Part shown: piece after piece, positions 16,286-22,980 of the stretch | Numbering within the stretch: position 1 is the stretch's first letter | Layout: every line of letters begins with the position of its first letter | NCBI GenBank assembly: GCA_013298985.1 | Contig: JAAFJS010000020.1 | Location: 1 to 40,198, forward strand | DNA: 40,198 bases | From: Cytophagales bacterium | GTDB taxonomy: Bacteria; Bacteroidota; Bacteroidia; Cytophagales; Thermoflexibacteraceae | Direction of reading: 5' to 3' | Program-made: the position numbers and the translations under genes | Notes under the pieces: model-generated | Databases searched by the model: none | What the model was told of the DNA's origin: nothing | Seen by the model: only the letters and a program-made list of their open reading frames with translations

Positions 16286-16702
16286 CTACACATTTTTCAA
16301 ATCTACGGAAATTAAAACTTCTTCTATGAAAAATCCTTTGATGAAAGTCCGCACATCTTCAGGCATTTGCCAGATAAAATCTTTGAGGTGAGGGTATTGA
16401 TTTTTCCTATGCCCTCTATCTACCAAAGCCTCTATAAAGCTCACATACACAGGATTTACCACCCATTCATCGCCTTCCGCAAGCAGTAAATTGATGTAAT
16501 CTGCTATTTTTTGGATTAGTGCTTGGTCATTTTTCTTGAACCCTTCACCTATCAAATAATCCGCAAAATCGCTGAAAGAAATGAAGCGGTTGTTCATCTG
16601 GAATGTGTCCTTGCCCTCGCTATAATGCGAGTCCATAAAAAGAGGAAAATGCACCACGCAATGCGCCTGCACGCCTTCCATTGTAATTTTTTCCGTTTCC
16701 AT
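16286..16702 (-). CDS. Immunity-like cytosolic protein, paralogue B
   Basis: 138 residues from an ATG. It aligns over its full length with the gene at 15231-15656: LIQKIADYINLLLAEGD is shared in pattern, and from NPVYVSFIEALVDRGHR to the final DLKNV only a handful of residues differ. The DNA of this 3' part and the following repeat cluster are also closely similar, while the 5' halves have drifted (METEKITMEGVQAHCVVHF here). This points to a segmental duplication or gene conversion anchored on the repeat. No motif; probably the same type of function as paralogue A. Confidence 0.65.
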   Translation of the reverse strand: METEKITMEGVQAHCVVHFPLFMDSHYSEGKDTFQMNNRFISFSDFADYLIGEGFKKNDQALIQKIADYINLLLAEGDEWVVNPVYVSFIEALVDRGHRKNQYPHLKDFIWQMPEDVRTFIKGFFIEEVLISVDLKNV

Positions 16703-16811
16703 TCAAAAAGATTTGGTTTACAAAAAGTAAAATTAATGAATAAATATCGTCTTTTCCATGCCACTTTGACAAGTGCAAGTGCTTATTTGGTAGGTGTGGG
16801 GGAAATATCTC

Positions 16812-17585
16812 TTACTTTATTATTTCCCCATTTGCTGCTATCTGGTACGTCTTTTTTACTAATTCAGGCGTTTTCACTTGTTTGGCAAAAGTAGGGTCGC
16901 TATTTTTAGCTAATAATGTGCTGTCGCTGGTATCTTGGATTTCTTGATTGATTTCCTCATTTTTCATTTGTAAAATGCTAATTTTAAAGACATTAGCTTT
17001 CGAGTCTTTGCTAATTTCATATTCCGTTCGGACGGTGGCATAAACGCTAGAAAAAGTGCTGTACTCCTCCGCCTCATTTGCTATCAGATTGGAAGACTGA
17101 TAGATACTTTGCTCTGCTATTTCGATGTTACTTACCATCTTGCCCGACTTATCAAATGTAGCAAGCATGGACTGATAAGAGCCTCCATTGCTCGCCGAAA
17201 TCTGCTTGTATGTGTGATAAACAATTGCTGTAATCTGCTCATTGACAGCAAATTGGCAATCGTACCATGCAAAGTTCCAAGGAGATTCGTCATTCATTGC
17301 ATTGGTATATTCTGCCAAGTAGCCTTCTACATTAGAGATTTTGTCATTTGCTAAAAAATTCCTCAAAAAGTAGTCCTTGATGAAGACTTTTTTGCCCAAC
17401 GCAGGGATAGAAGTGCTGTCTTGGCGGTAAGGCAAGGATACTGTCTTGAAGTTTGCCAAGAAAGCAGTAAAAGAAGAATCTGTTTGAGAAACTTCACCTT
17501 CTGTGGCTTGATTATCAACAGTTTGCTTTTGCCCACAACCATAAATAGCACTTATCAACAAAATAAGGAATGAGAGTTTTTTCAT
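16812..17585 (-). CDS. Lipoprotein of unknown function
   Basis: 257 residues. The signal MKKLSFLILLISAIYGC ends in a lipobox with Cys17, followed by GQKQTVDNQ, so it is a lipid-anchored periplasmic or outer-membrane protein. The mature part has a long domain with strands such as FAWYDCQFAVNEQITAIVYHTY and YATVRTEYEISKDSKANVFKI; no catalytic motif is seen and I do not recognise the family. Its promoter is one of the best in the window: TTG-N20-TAGTTTTG, just upstream of the ATG. Confidence 0.65.
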   Translation of the reverse strand: MKKLSFLILLISAIYGCGQKQTVDNQATEGEVSQTDSSFTAFLANFKTVSLPYRQDSTSIPALGKKVFIKDYFLRNFLANDKISNVEGYLAEYTNAMNDESPWNFAWYDCQFAVNEQITAIVYHTYKQISASNGGSYQSMLATFDKSGKMVSNIEIAEQSIYQSSNLIANEAEEYSTFSSVYATVRTEYEISKDSKANVFKISILQMKNEEINQEIQDTSDSTLLAKNSDPTFAKQVKTPELVKKTYQIAANGEIIK

Positions 17586-17612
17586 TGAGATTGATAGTTA
17601 TTTTCGTTTCCT

Positions 17613-17643
17613 CAAAACTACTCAATTGATTTTGAGAAAGCAA
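17613..17643 (-). promoter_or_regulatory. Consensus promoter of the lipoprotein gene
   Basis: Read on the minus strand: TTG (17641-17643), 20 bases, TAGTTTTG (17613-17620); the ATG is 28 bases further on. Its sequence (CTCAAAACTA ... TTTTGAGAAAGC on the plus strand) resembles the inverted-repeat core of the 101-bp repeats at 24.9 and 25.5 kb. Confidence 0.75.
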
Positions 17644-17704
17644 AGGGAAGGTTTGGGGAAAGTTCTCGTCTGACAATTCAGCATTTTTCACATGGCAAAA
17701 AAAT

Positions 17705-17734
17705 TTGCTTTCTAAATTTTAAAACGTAGTTTTG
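17705..17734 (+). promoter_or_regulatory. Consensus promoter of the 51-codon lipoprotein gene
   Basis: TTG (17705-17707), 19 bases, TAGTTTTG (17727-17734), exactly on the Bacteroidota consensus and spacing. The ATG at 17768 follows about 27 bases after the expected start of transcription. Confidence 0.7.
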
Positions 17735-17767
17735 GTAAGAAAGTATCTCTAACTCATCTTTTCAAAT

Positions 17768-17923
17768 ATGGTAATCAAAAACTTCATTTGGGCAATTGTT
17801 CTTTGTTTATGTATGACCAACTGCTCCAAAAGCAATGTAAAAGCGATAAAAGCCTATTCTACCTTTGCAGGTGTTAGCAAGGCGCACCTGCTTTCCCTTT
17901 GTGGTGAATCAATTAAATTTTAA
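17768..17923 (+). CDS. Very small lipoprotein (51 residues)
   Basis: An ATG-initiated frame of 51 codons in an otherwise empty 334-base gap. It encodes a short basic start, a hydrophobic core and a lipobox-like MTNC with Cys19 (FIWAIVLCLCMTNCSKS), then a 32-residue tail ending GESIKF. Lipidation would leave a tiny anchored peptide. The support is the exact consensus promoter directly upstream and the signal architecture. The stop overlaps the last bases of the opposite-strand barrel gene, so the two genes are tail to tail. It may be a complete small lipoprotein or the stump of a longer one cut off by a deletion. Confidence 0.5.
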   Translation: MVIKNFIWAIVLCLCMTNCSKSNVKAIKAYSTFAGVSKAHLLSLCGESIKF

Positions 17924-18903
17924 AATCTGTATTGATAAGAAAAACTGTAAACCCAGTTTCTGACCAGACCGTCGATATGTTTTCCACGTGTGAACTGCTC
18001 AAAATCTTTTTTACCTACCAAGAAACGAATTCCAGATTTGGCAGAAAACTGATACCCAAAACCTGTCATCAACGTAAACACAAAGCCCTGAGAAGAGCGA
18101 AGGGACATATATTGCATTTCTCCATTATGTTCCATCATTACTTTGTCGGGCGTAATTCTATAGATACCCAAAAGTCCTGCAAAAATATTGAGCCTCGAAA
18201 AGCGAACATTGCGCTCTACTCTCATCATTATATCTGAGCCTCTAAGAAACTGATTATTAGCAAAGTAGAGATTTGCGTCCTCATTTTTGCTTGTGTTTTC
18301 CCACATTTCAGGCATGAAAGTATTGCGAGTAGCATTGAGTGGTTGTTGATATCCTGCGGCAAACATCCAGTTGCGGGTGCGAACTGAGCCACCAAAAATG
18401 ATGTCATTGCTTCCCAGGCTGCTCTGATAAATCAAAGGCAAAGGTCTATCCTCTATCTTTGCTTGATTTGCATCTCCCGTAGCTATTTTTCCACCAATAG
18501 TGAGCGCAACTTGCACTTTTTCATTGTTAAAAATAGTACGACTCATACTAAAAATTACATCACCCAAACCTTGCGCTTCGCCCAGACGACCTTGTACGAC
18601 CTGATAGGGCAGTTTTAACTGAGCCGTCCACTTATTTTTGAATGTAAAATTTAGGTCAAGCGAAGTCTGCCAAATACGGTCTTGTGTGGGTGTAACGCCC
18701 AAAGTGTGGTTCAAATCAATGGATTTCAAGCGAAAACGCAACTTGCTGTCAAAAAACTGATTGGGTTTTAGCGTCCCCATGGTACACAAACCTGCATCAC
18801 TACAGCCCTGTGCTACAGCACGTTGGAAAGAAGAAATAAATAAAACCGCTAAAAAGAGCAAAACATAAGCCATCACAGACTTAAAAATGAAATTCTTTTT
18901 CAT
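17920..18903 (-). CDS. Outer-membrane beta-barrel protein with conserved Cys motif
   Basis: 327 residues from the ATG at 18903 (MKKNFIFKSVMAY). A longer frame from 18966 would bury the signal peptide, so I reject it. The signal ends near AVAQ and is followed by GCSDAGLCTMG, a short two-cysteine motif typical of a Bacteroidota barrel family. The rest is a series of amphipathic strands (WTAQLKLPYQVVQGRLGEAQGLGDVIFSM is split by turns) ending SFSYQYRF with the terminal Phe of outer-membrane proteins. It probably forms a channel or binds a ligand; substrate unknown. Divergent from the TPR-CHAT gene, with 192 bases between the starts. Confidence 0.7.
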   Translation of the reverse strand: MKKNFIFKSVMAYVLLFLAVLFISSFQRAVAQGCSDAGLCTMGTLKPNQFFDSKLRFRLKSIDLNHTLGVTPTQDRIWQTSLDLNFTFKNKWTAQLKLPYQVVQGRLGEAQGLGDVIFSMSRTIFNNEKVQVALTIGGKIATGDANQAKIEDRPLPLIYQSSLGSNDIIFGGSVRTRNWMFAAGYQQPLNATRNTFMPEMWENTSKNEDANLYFANNQFLRGSDIMMRVERNVRFSRLNIFAGLLGIYRITPDKVMMEHNGEMQYMSLRSSQGFVFTLMTGFGYQFSAKSGIRFLVGKKDFEQFTRGKHIDGLVRNWVYSFSYQYRF

Positions 18904-19095
18904 TAAAAAATATGTTGTAAAAAATAAAGAATGTAATGTAGTGTAGCGAAGATAAGGAAAAGTCAAAAATCTATAAAACCATTATTGAAACACAATCTAT
19001 CTAAAAATGTTTATCTTGCGCTAAGATTTATTTTTTCAGGCTAAACCTCCATAGCATTTGGCAATGGTGTAGTAAAAATTAAAAATACAAATGAT

Positions 19096-21942
19096 ATGAA
19101 AAGAATAATTGCCTCATTGATAACCTTTATTTTGATTATCAACACTTTATGCGCCCAAATCAATAGCGAAAAATCTTCCCAAAATTTGCTGAGTGTTGCA
19201 GACTCTTTGTTTGAAAAAGGAGAGTATGAAAAATCCAATCAATTTTTAGAAAAAGCAATAAAGACTTTTCAGCAGGCAGCAGACTGGGGAATGGTGATGA
19301 ACTGTCAAAACAAAACGGCGCATAACCTGATTCGTCAGGGCAAATTTGATGATGCGCTTGGGCTGCTTGCTTTTGCTGACCAAACTTATCAGAGCAAGGT
19401 AAATAGCACAGAACAAAGCAAATATACGTATCAAGGCGATTTTTATAACCTCACAGGCGAGGTATATCTGAACAAGGGGCGAAACGACTTGGCTCTGGAA
19501 TATTTCCAAAAGGCAATGGCACATTATGATGGCATCAAAAATGCAGAAATAATGAAAGAAAAGGCAGAATGTTATGAAAATTTGGGTTTATATTATTGGA
19601 ATACAGGCAATAACGAACTGGCACTGGAATACCAAAACAGGGCATTGGATTTGAGAAAAAAGATTTTTGGGGAAAATCACCCCGAAGTTGCTGCTTCTTA
19701 CAACAACATTGGGCTTGTGTATGGAACGGAAACACCTGACCAAGCACAAAAATTTTACCGCAATGCGCTCAATATTTACAAGGAATTGTACGGTGAAAAT
19801 CACCCCAAAATAGCCAATACGTATAGCAACTTGGCTATTACGCTACAAGCGCAAGAAAAGTACGATTTGGCACTTTTTCAACTGAATAATGTACTGGAAA
19901 TCACCAGAGAAGTATATGGCGAAAATCACCCCAATAATGCCTTCGTTTACAGCAATATAGGTCAGATTTATACCACGCAAAACAAAGATTCTGCCGCCCT
20001 CGCCAGCCAAGAAAAAGCGTTAGCAATTTATAAAAGTGCGTATGGTGAAAAGCACCCTGAAATAGCGAATACATATAATTTATTGGGCGCAATTTACACC
20101 AACCAGCAGAAATTTGACAGGGCTTTGCAGGCGTACCAAGCCGCCTTGATTGCCAATGTTGCTGATTTTCAAAGCAATAATGTATATGAAAACCCCGCCA
20201 TAGAAAAAGCATACAAAATTATCTCTTTGCTGACCTCTTTGCGCCTCAAAGCAGAGGTTTTTGAGAATTTGCATTACATCAAAACACTAAAATTAAAGGA
20301 TTTGGAAACTGCGCTTACCACTTTAGAGCTTTGCGACAAACTCATAGACAATATGCGCCAAACGGCTCTGAATAAAAATGACAAAGTTGCGCTTGGGGCT
20401 ATCGCAGCAGAGGTTTATGAGGACGCGATTAGGGTGAGCTTGGGCATGAGCCAAATCGTATTGAAAAAAGATTTTTACCGCCAAAAAGCATTTAATTTTG
20501 CGGAGAAAAGTAAATCTTACGTTTTGCTGCAATCCATCTCAGAAACCAATGCCAAAAGTTTTGCGAAGATTCCTAAAAACCTGATAGACAAGGAAAAACA
20601 AATCAAAGAAGACATCGCTTTTACCGAACAAAAACTGGCAGATAAACCCAGCACTGAGGAAGAAGCAAAGTTTAGAAATCAGCTTTTCGAGCTAAACCGC
20701 CAATACGATAATTTTTCAAAAGAATTGGAAAAAGATTTTCCTGAATACTATAATTTGAAGTACAACGTCAAAATTGCTGATGTCAAAAGCCTACAACAAG
20801 TCCTTGATAATGAAACTGTTTTGCTTAGTTATTTTATTGCAGACAAAGGAAATAGAGTGTATATTTTTGCAGTTTCAAAAAATAGGTTTGAGGTTTTTGA
20901 TGCACCCAAAATTCCAGATTTAGACGCGAAACTGCGCCTGATGCGAAACACCATTTATTACAAAGTGTTTGACAAATTTATGCCAATAGCTCACGCGCTT
21001 TACAAACAACTTTTACCAAAATCTTTTACTTCCAAAAAGCAGATGGTGGTGATTCCTGACGGCAGGCTTGGCACGATTCCGTTTGAGGCTTTGCTCACAC
21101 AAAAAGTTGATGCCAAGACAGTGGCTGTCAAGGACTTGCCGTATCTCATCAAAAGGCACGCGATTAGCTACGCTTATTCCGCTACGTTGTTTCAACAAGG
21201 CGAACAAGCAAAAAAAGGGGTGAGTGAAAACGCGGACAATAACAAACAAACTAATTTTGGAGAAATTTTTATTTGTGCGCCAATTCAGTTTTATGGACGA
21301 GGAGGGTTAAACGACTTGCCTGCTACCGAAAAAGAAGTATTAAAAATCAAGGCTTTATTTGGTGAAAATTTGTCAAATATTTTTACCAAAGACAAAGCAA
21401 GCGAAGGATTGATAAAAACAGGTGGATTAAAAAAATATAAATATTTGCATTTTGCTACACATGGCGTAGTGAACGAAGGAAGTCCTGAATTGTCGCAAAT
21501 TTTCCTTTCCGTACCCAACCAAGTTTCGCCTTCTGGCTCTCAGTTTTCCAATCTGGTGGAGGTCAGTACAGGCGAAGATGGCAACTTATTTTCAGGGGAA
21601 ATGTATGGATTGGAGTTAAATGCGGACTTGGTAGTGCTTTCCTGCTGCCAAACGGGGCTGGGCAAGGTAGCTAAAGGCGAGGGAATCATTGGTTTGTCGC
21701 GTGCGCTGCTTTATGCGGGCGCAAAAAATTTAATGGTTTCGCTGTGGTCTGTGGCTGACGAATCTACCTCTAAACTGATGATTGATTTTTACACTTTTCT
21801 GCTCAACGGGGAAAACAAAAATGAAGCCTTGCGCCTTGCCAAACTCAAAATGATAGAAGAAGGCGTAAACCCAACCACCGATTCCAGCAAAAAACAGTTG
21901 GAGGTTTACTATTGGTCGCCGTTTGTGCTGATAGGAAAGTAA
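19096..21942 (+). CDS. Secreted TPR-CHAT caspase-like protease
   Basis: 948 residues from an ATG. A signal peptide (MKRIIASLITFILIINTLCA) is followed by kinesin-light-chain-type TPR repeats over about residues 30-350, recognisable by recurring YGENHPxxAxxYxNIG blocks. A helical linker follows, and then a C-terminal CHAT domain (about 640-948). The catalytic dyad is H789 in HFATHG and C851 in LSCCQTG, where most relatives have LSAC. The core helix GLSRALLYAGAKNLMVSLW and the end YYWSPFVLIGK are standard. CHAT proteases cleave protein partners after activation through their TPRs. The signal peptide places this one in the periplasm or at the surface, unlike cytosolic defence CHATs. No obvious partner is adjacent. 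Confidence 0.9.
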   Translation: MKRIIASLITFILIINTLCAQINSEKSSQNLLSVADSLFEKGEYEKSNQFLEKAIKTFQQAADWGMVMNCQNKTAHNLIRQGKFDDALGLLAFADQTYQSKVNSTEQSKYTYQGDFYNLTGEVYLNKGRNDLALEYFQKAMAHYDGIKNAEIMKEKAECYENLGLYYWNTGNNELALEYQNRALDLRKKIFGENHPEVAASYNNIGLVYGTETPDQAQKFYRNALNIYKELYGENHPKIANTYSNLAITLQAQEKYDLALFQLNNVLEITREVYGENHPNNAFVYSNIGQIYTTQNKDSAALASQEKALAIYKSAYGEKHPEIANTYNLLGAIYTNQQKFDRALQAYQAALIANVADFQSNNVYENPAIEKAYKIISLLTSLRLKAEVFENLHYIKTLKLKDLETALTTLELCDKLIDNMRQTALNKNDKVALGAIAAEVYEDAIRVSLGMSQIVLKKDFYRQKAFNFAEKSKSYVLLQSISETNAKSFAKIPKNLIDKEKQIKEDIAFTEQKLADKPSTEEEAKFRNQLFELNRQYDNFSKELEKDFPEYYNLKYNVKIADVKSLQQVLDNETVLLSYFIADKGNRVYIFAVSKNRFEVFDAPKIPDLDAKLRLMRNTIYYKVFDKFMPIAHALYKQLLPKSFTSKKQMVVIPDGRLGTIPFEALLTQKVDAKTVAVKDLPYLIKRHAISYAYSATLFQQGEQAKKGVSENADNNKQTNFGEIFICAPIQFYGRGGLNDLPATEKEVLKIKALFGENLSNIFTKDKASEGLIKTGGLKKYKYLHFATHGVVNEGSPELSQIFLSVPNQVSPSGSQFSNLVEVSTGEDGNLFSGEMYGLELNADLVVLSCCQTGLGKVAKGEGIIGLSRALLYAGAKNLMVSLWSVADESTSKLMIDFYTFLLNGENKNEALRLAKLKMIEEGVNPTTDSSKKQLEVYYWSPFVLIGK

Positions 21943-22000
21943 AATTATGGGTTAGTTGAAATAACAACTCCCCATAAATTTTATTCATGCTACTTTTTAC

Positions 22001-22432
22001 CTAATCAGCATCTTTAAACGCTATTTTCTTGTGCGTGCCATCACAATACGGCTTTTTGGAGGAAGCCCCACAGCGACAAAGAAAAACTTTTTCCTTTTCT
22101 ATTTCTACACCTTGTGCATCTTTGATTTTGAGTTTCCCTTCCACCATGATGGGACCGTTCGGGATAATTTCTATTTTTGTTTCCATTGCTATATTGTTTT
22201 GGGTAATAATTTCTTCATTTTTAGCTTCATTCCAATAAAATGACAACGCTTTGGAGGGACATTGGTTTATTTGTGCGATAATTTTTTCAGTATCTGCGCC
22301 TTCAATAGTTACCCAAGGACGTTTGTTTGGATTAAAAACAGTATGCAAACCCTTAAAACAAATGGCAGAATGTATGCAAGTGGCTGGTTTCCATACGACA
22401 GTGATTTCTCCGTTGGTATATTTTTTTTCCAT
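22001..22432 (-). CDS. Fe-S protein: Fer4_19 domain fused to a CDGSH zinc-finger-type domain
   Basis: 143 residues. The N-terminal half has cysteines C19, C25 and C58 (CIHSAIC ... CPSKAL), the pattern of the Fer4_19/DUF1271 domain. The C-terminal half has the CDGSH motif C119-x-C121-x2-S-x3-P-x-C130-DGT-H134, which holds a 2Fe-2S cluster through three Cys and one His. Both domains are common together in Bacteroidota, and likely roles are electron transfer or redox/iron sensing in the cytoplasm. An exact -7 element (TAAATTTG at 22476-22483, minus strand) lies about 45 bases before the ATG. It is convergent with the CHAT gene, with 58 bases between the stops. Confidence 0.9.
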   Translation of the reverse strand: MEKKYTNGEITVVWKPATCIHSAICFKGLHTVFNPNKRPWVTIEGADTEKIIAQINQCPSKALSFYWNEAKNEEIITQNNIAMETKIEIIPNGPIMVEGKLKIKDAQGVEIEKEKVFLCRCGASSKKPYCDGTHKKIAFKDAD

Positions 22433-22475
22433 GATTAGTATATTTTTGTGGTTTATTAAGTAGTTAGAATGTATG

Positions 22476-22483
22476 CAAATTTA
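22476..22483 (-). promoter_or_regulatory. -7 element of the CDGSH gene
   Basis: TAAATTTG on the minus strand matches TAnnTTTG, 43 bases before the ATG. No TTG at the ideal distance. Confidence 0.45.
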
Positions 22484-22585
22484 GGATAATTAACGTAGAT
22501 TTTGTGCTGTTTTTCAACTTTAAAACACAAAGCAATTCATAAAGTAACTCTATGCTAATGTCGGTACTCTGACAACAATGCAGAC

Positions 22586-22635
22586 TGGATTACAAATCCA
22601 AACTTAAATTAGTCCGAATTGCAAATTCGGACTAA
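22586..22635. repeat. Two ACA-type palindromes (dispersed family)
   Basis: TGGATT-ACA-AATCCA (22586-22600) and TTAGTCCGAATT / AATTCGGACTAA around GCA (22609-22635, perfect 12-bp arms). The loop size and the TTAGTC...GACTAA frame match the clusters at 14.5-16.3 kb, while the inner stem bases differ on both sides together. Confidence 0.7.
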
Positions 22636-22697
22636 CGGACAAGGTGAAAGATATGCAAAAGCGTAGCAAGGAGGACGATAAGAAAAAGGAAGATTAG
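22608..22697 (+). pseudogene. Possible 3' end of a lost gene
   Basis: A short open frame enters from the palindrome and reads GLTDKVKDMQKRSKEDDKKKED before a TAG at 22695-22697, and a hairpin plus T run follows eight bases later. A charged lysine-rich tail followed by a terminator looks like the last codons of a gene whose body has been deleted. Nothing upstream in this frame is coding. Weak evidence. The rest of the gap from 22433 to 22980 holds no gene that I can support. Confidence 0.25.
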
Positions 22698-22704
22698 AGC
22701 AAAG

Positions 22705-22738
22705 AAAATCCAAGTCAGGAAATGGTTTGGATTTTTTT
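22705..22738 (+). terminator. Rho-independent terminator
   Basis: 9-bp stem AAAATCCAA / TTGGATTTT (22705-22713, 22727-22735) running into seven T. It points rightward but no intact rightward gene precedes it, which supports a deleted gene to its left. Confidence 0.6.
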
Positions 22739-22980
22739 CATATCTGTAAAATGTTATTTATTTTTACAAATGTATTTTTCAGAAGACTCTGAGTTAGCCA
22801 AAGATTCTTTAGATTGTGAAAACACAAACAAGAGTCGAATTAATAGTCAAAAAGTAAAAGTTTTAAAATAAAGTAAAAAAATTATGAATAGATTAGGGTT
22901 GAAAAAAGACTTGGGACATCGGGAGCGGAAAGATTTGAACAAAAGTTAGATTTTAACTGTTCTTACAAAAAATATTTTTT

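Noticed and set aside
22915-22941. tRNA 3'-end-like sequence on the minus strand (TTCAAAT loop, then CTTTC and CGCTCCC)
   Set aside because: The 5' half of the T stem does not pair and there is no D or anticodon arm. It could be an old integration-site fragment, but evidence is too thin for a tRNA or att call.
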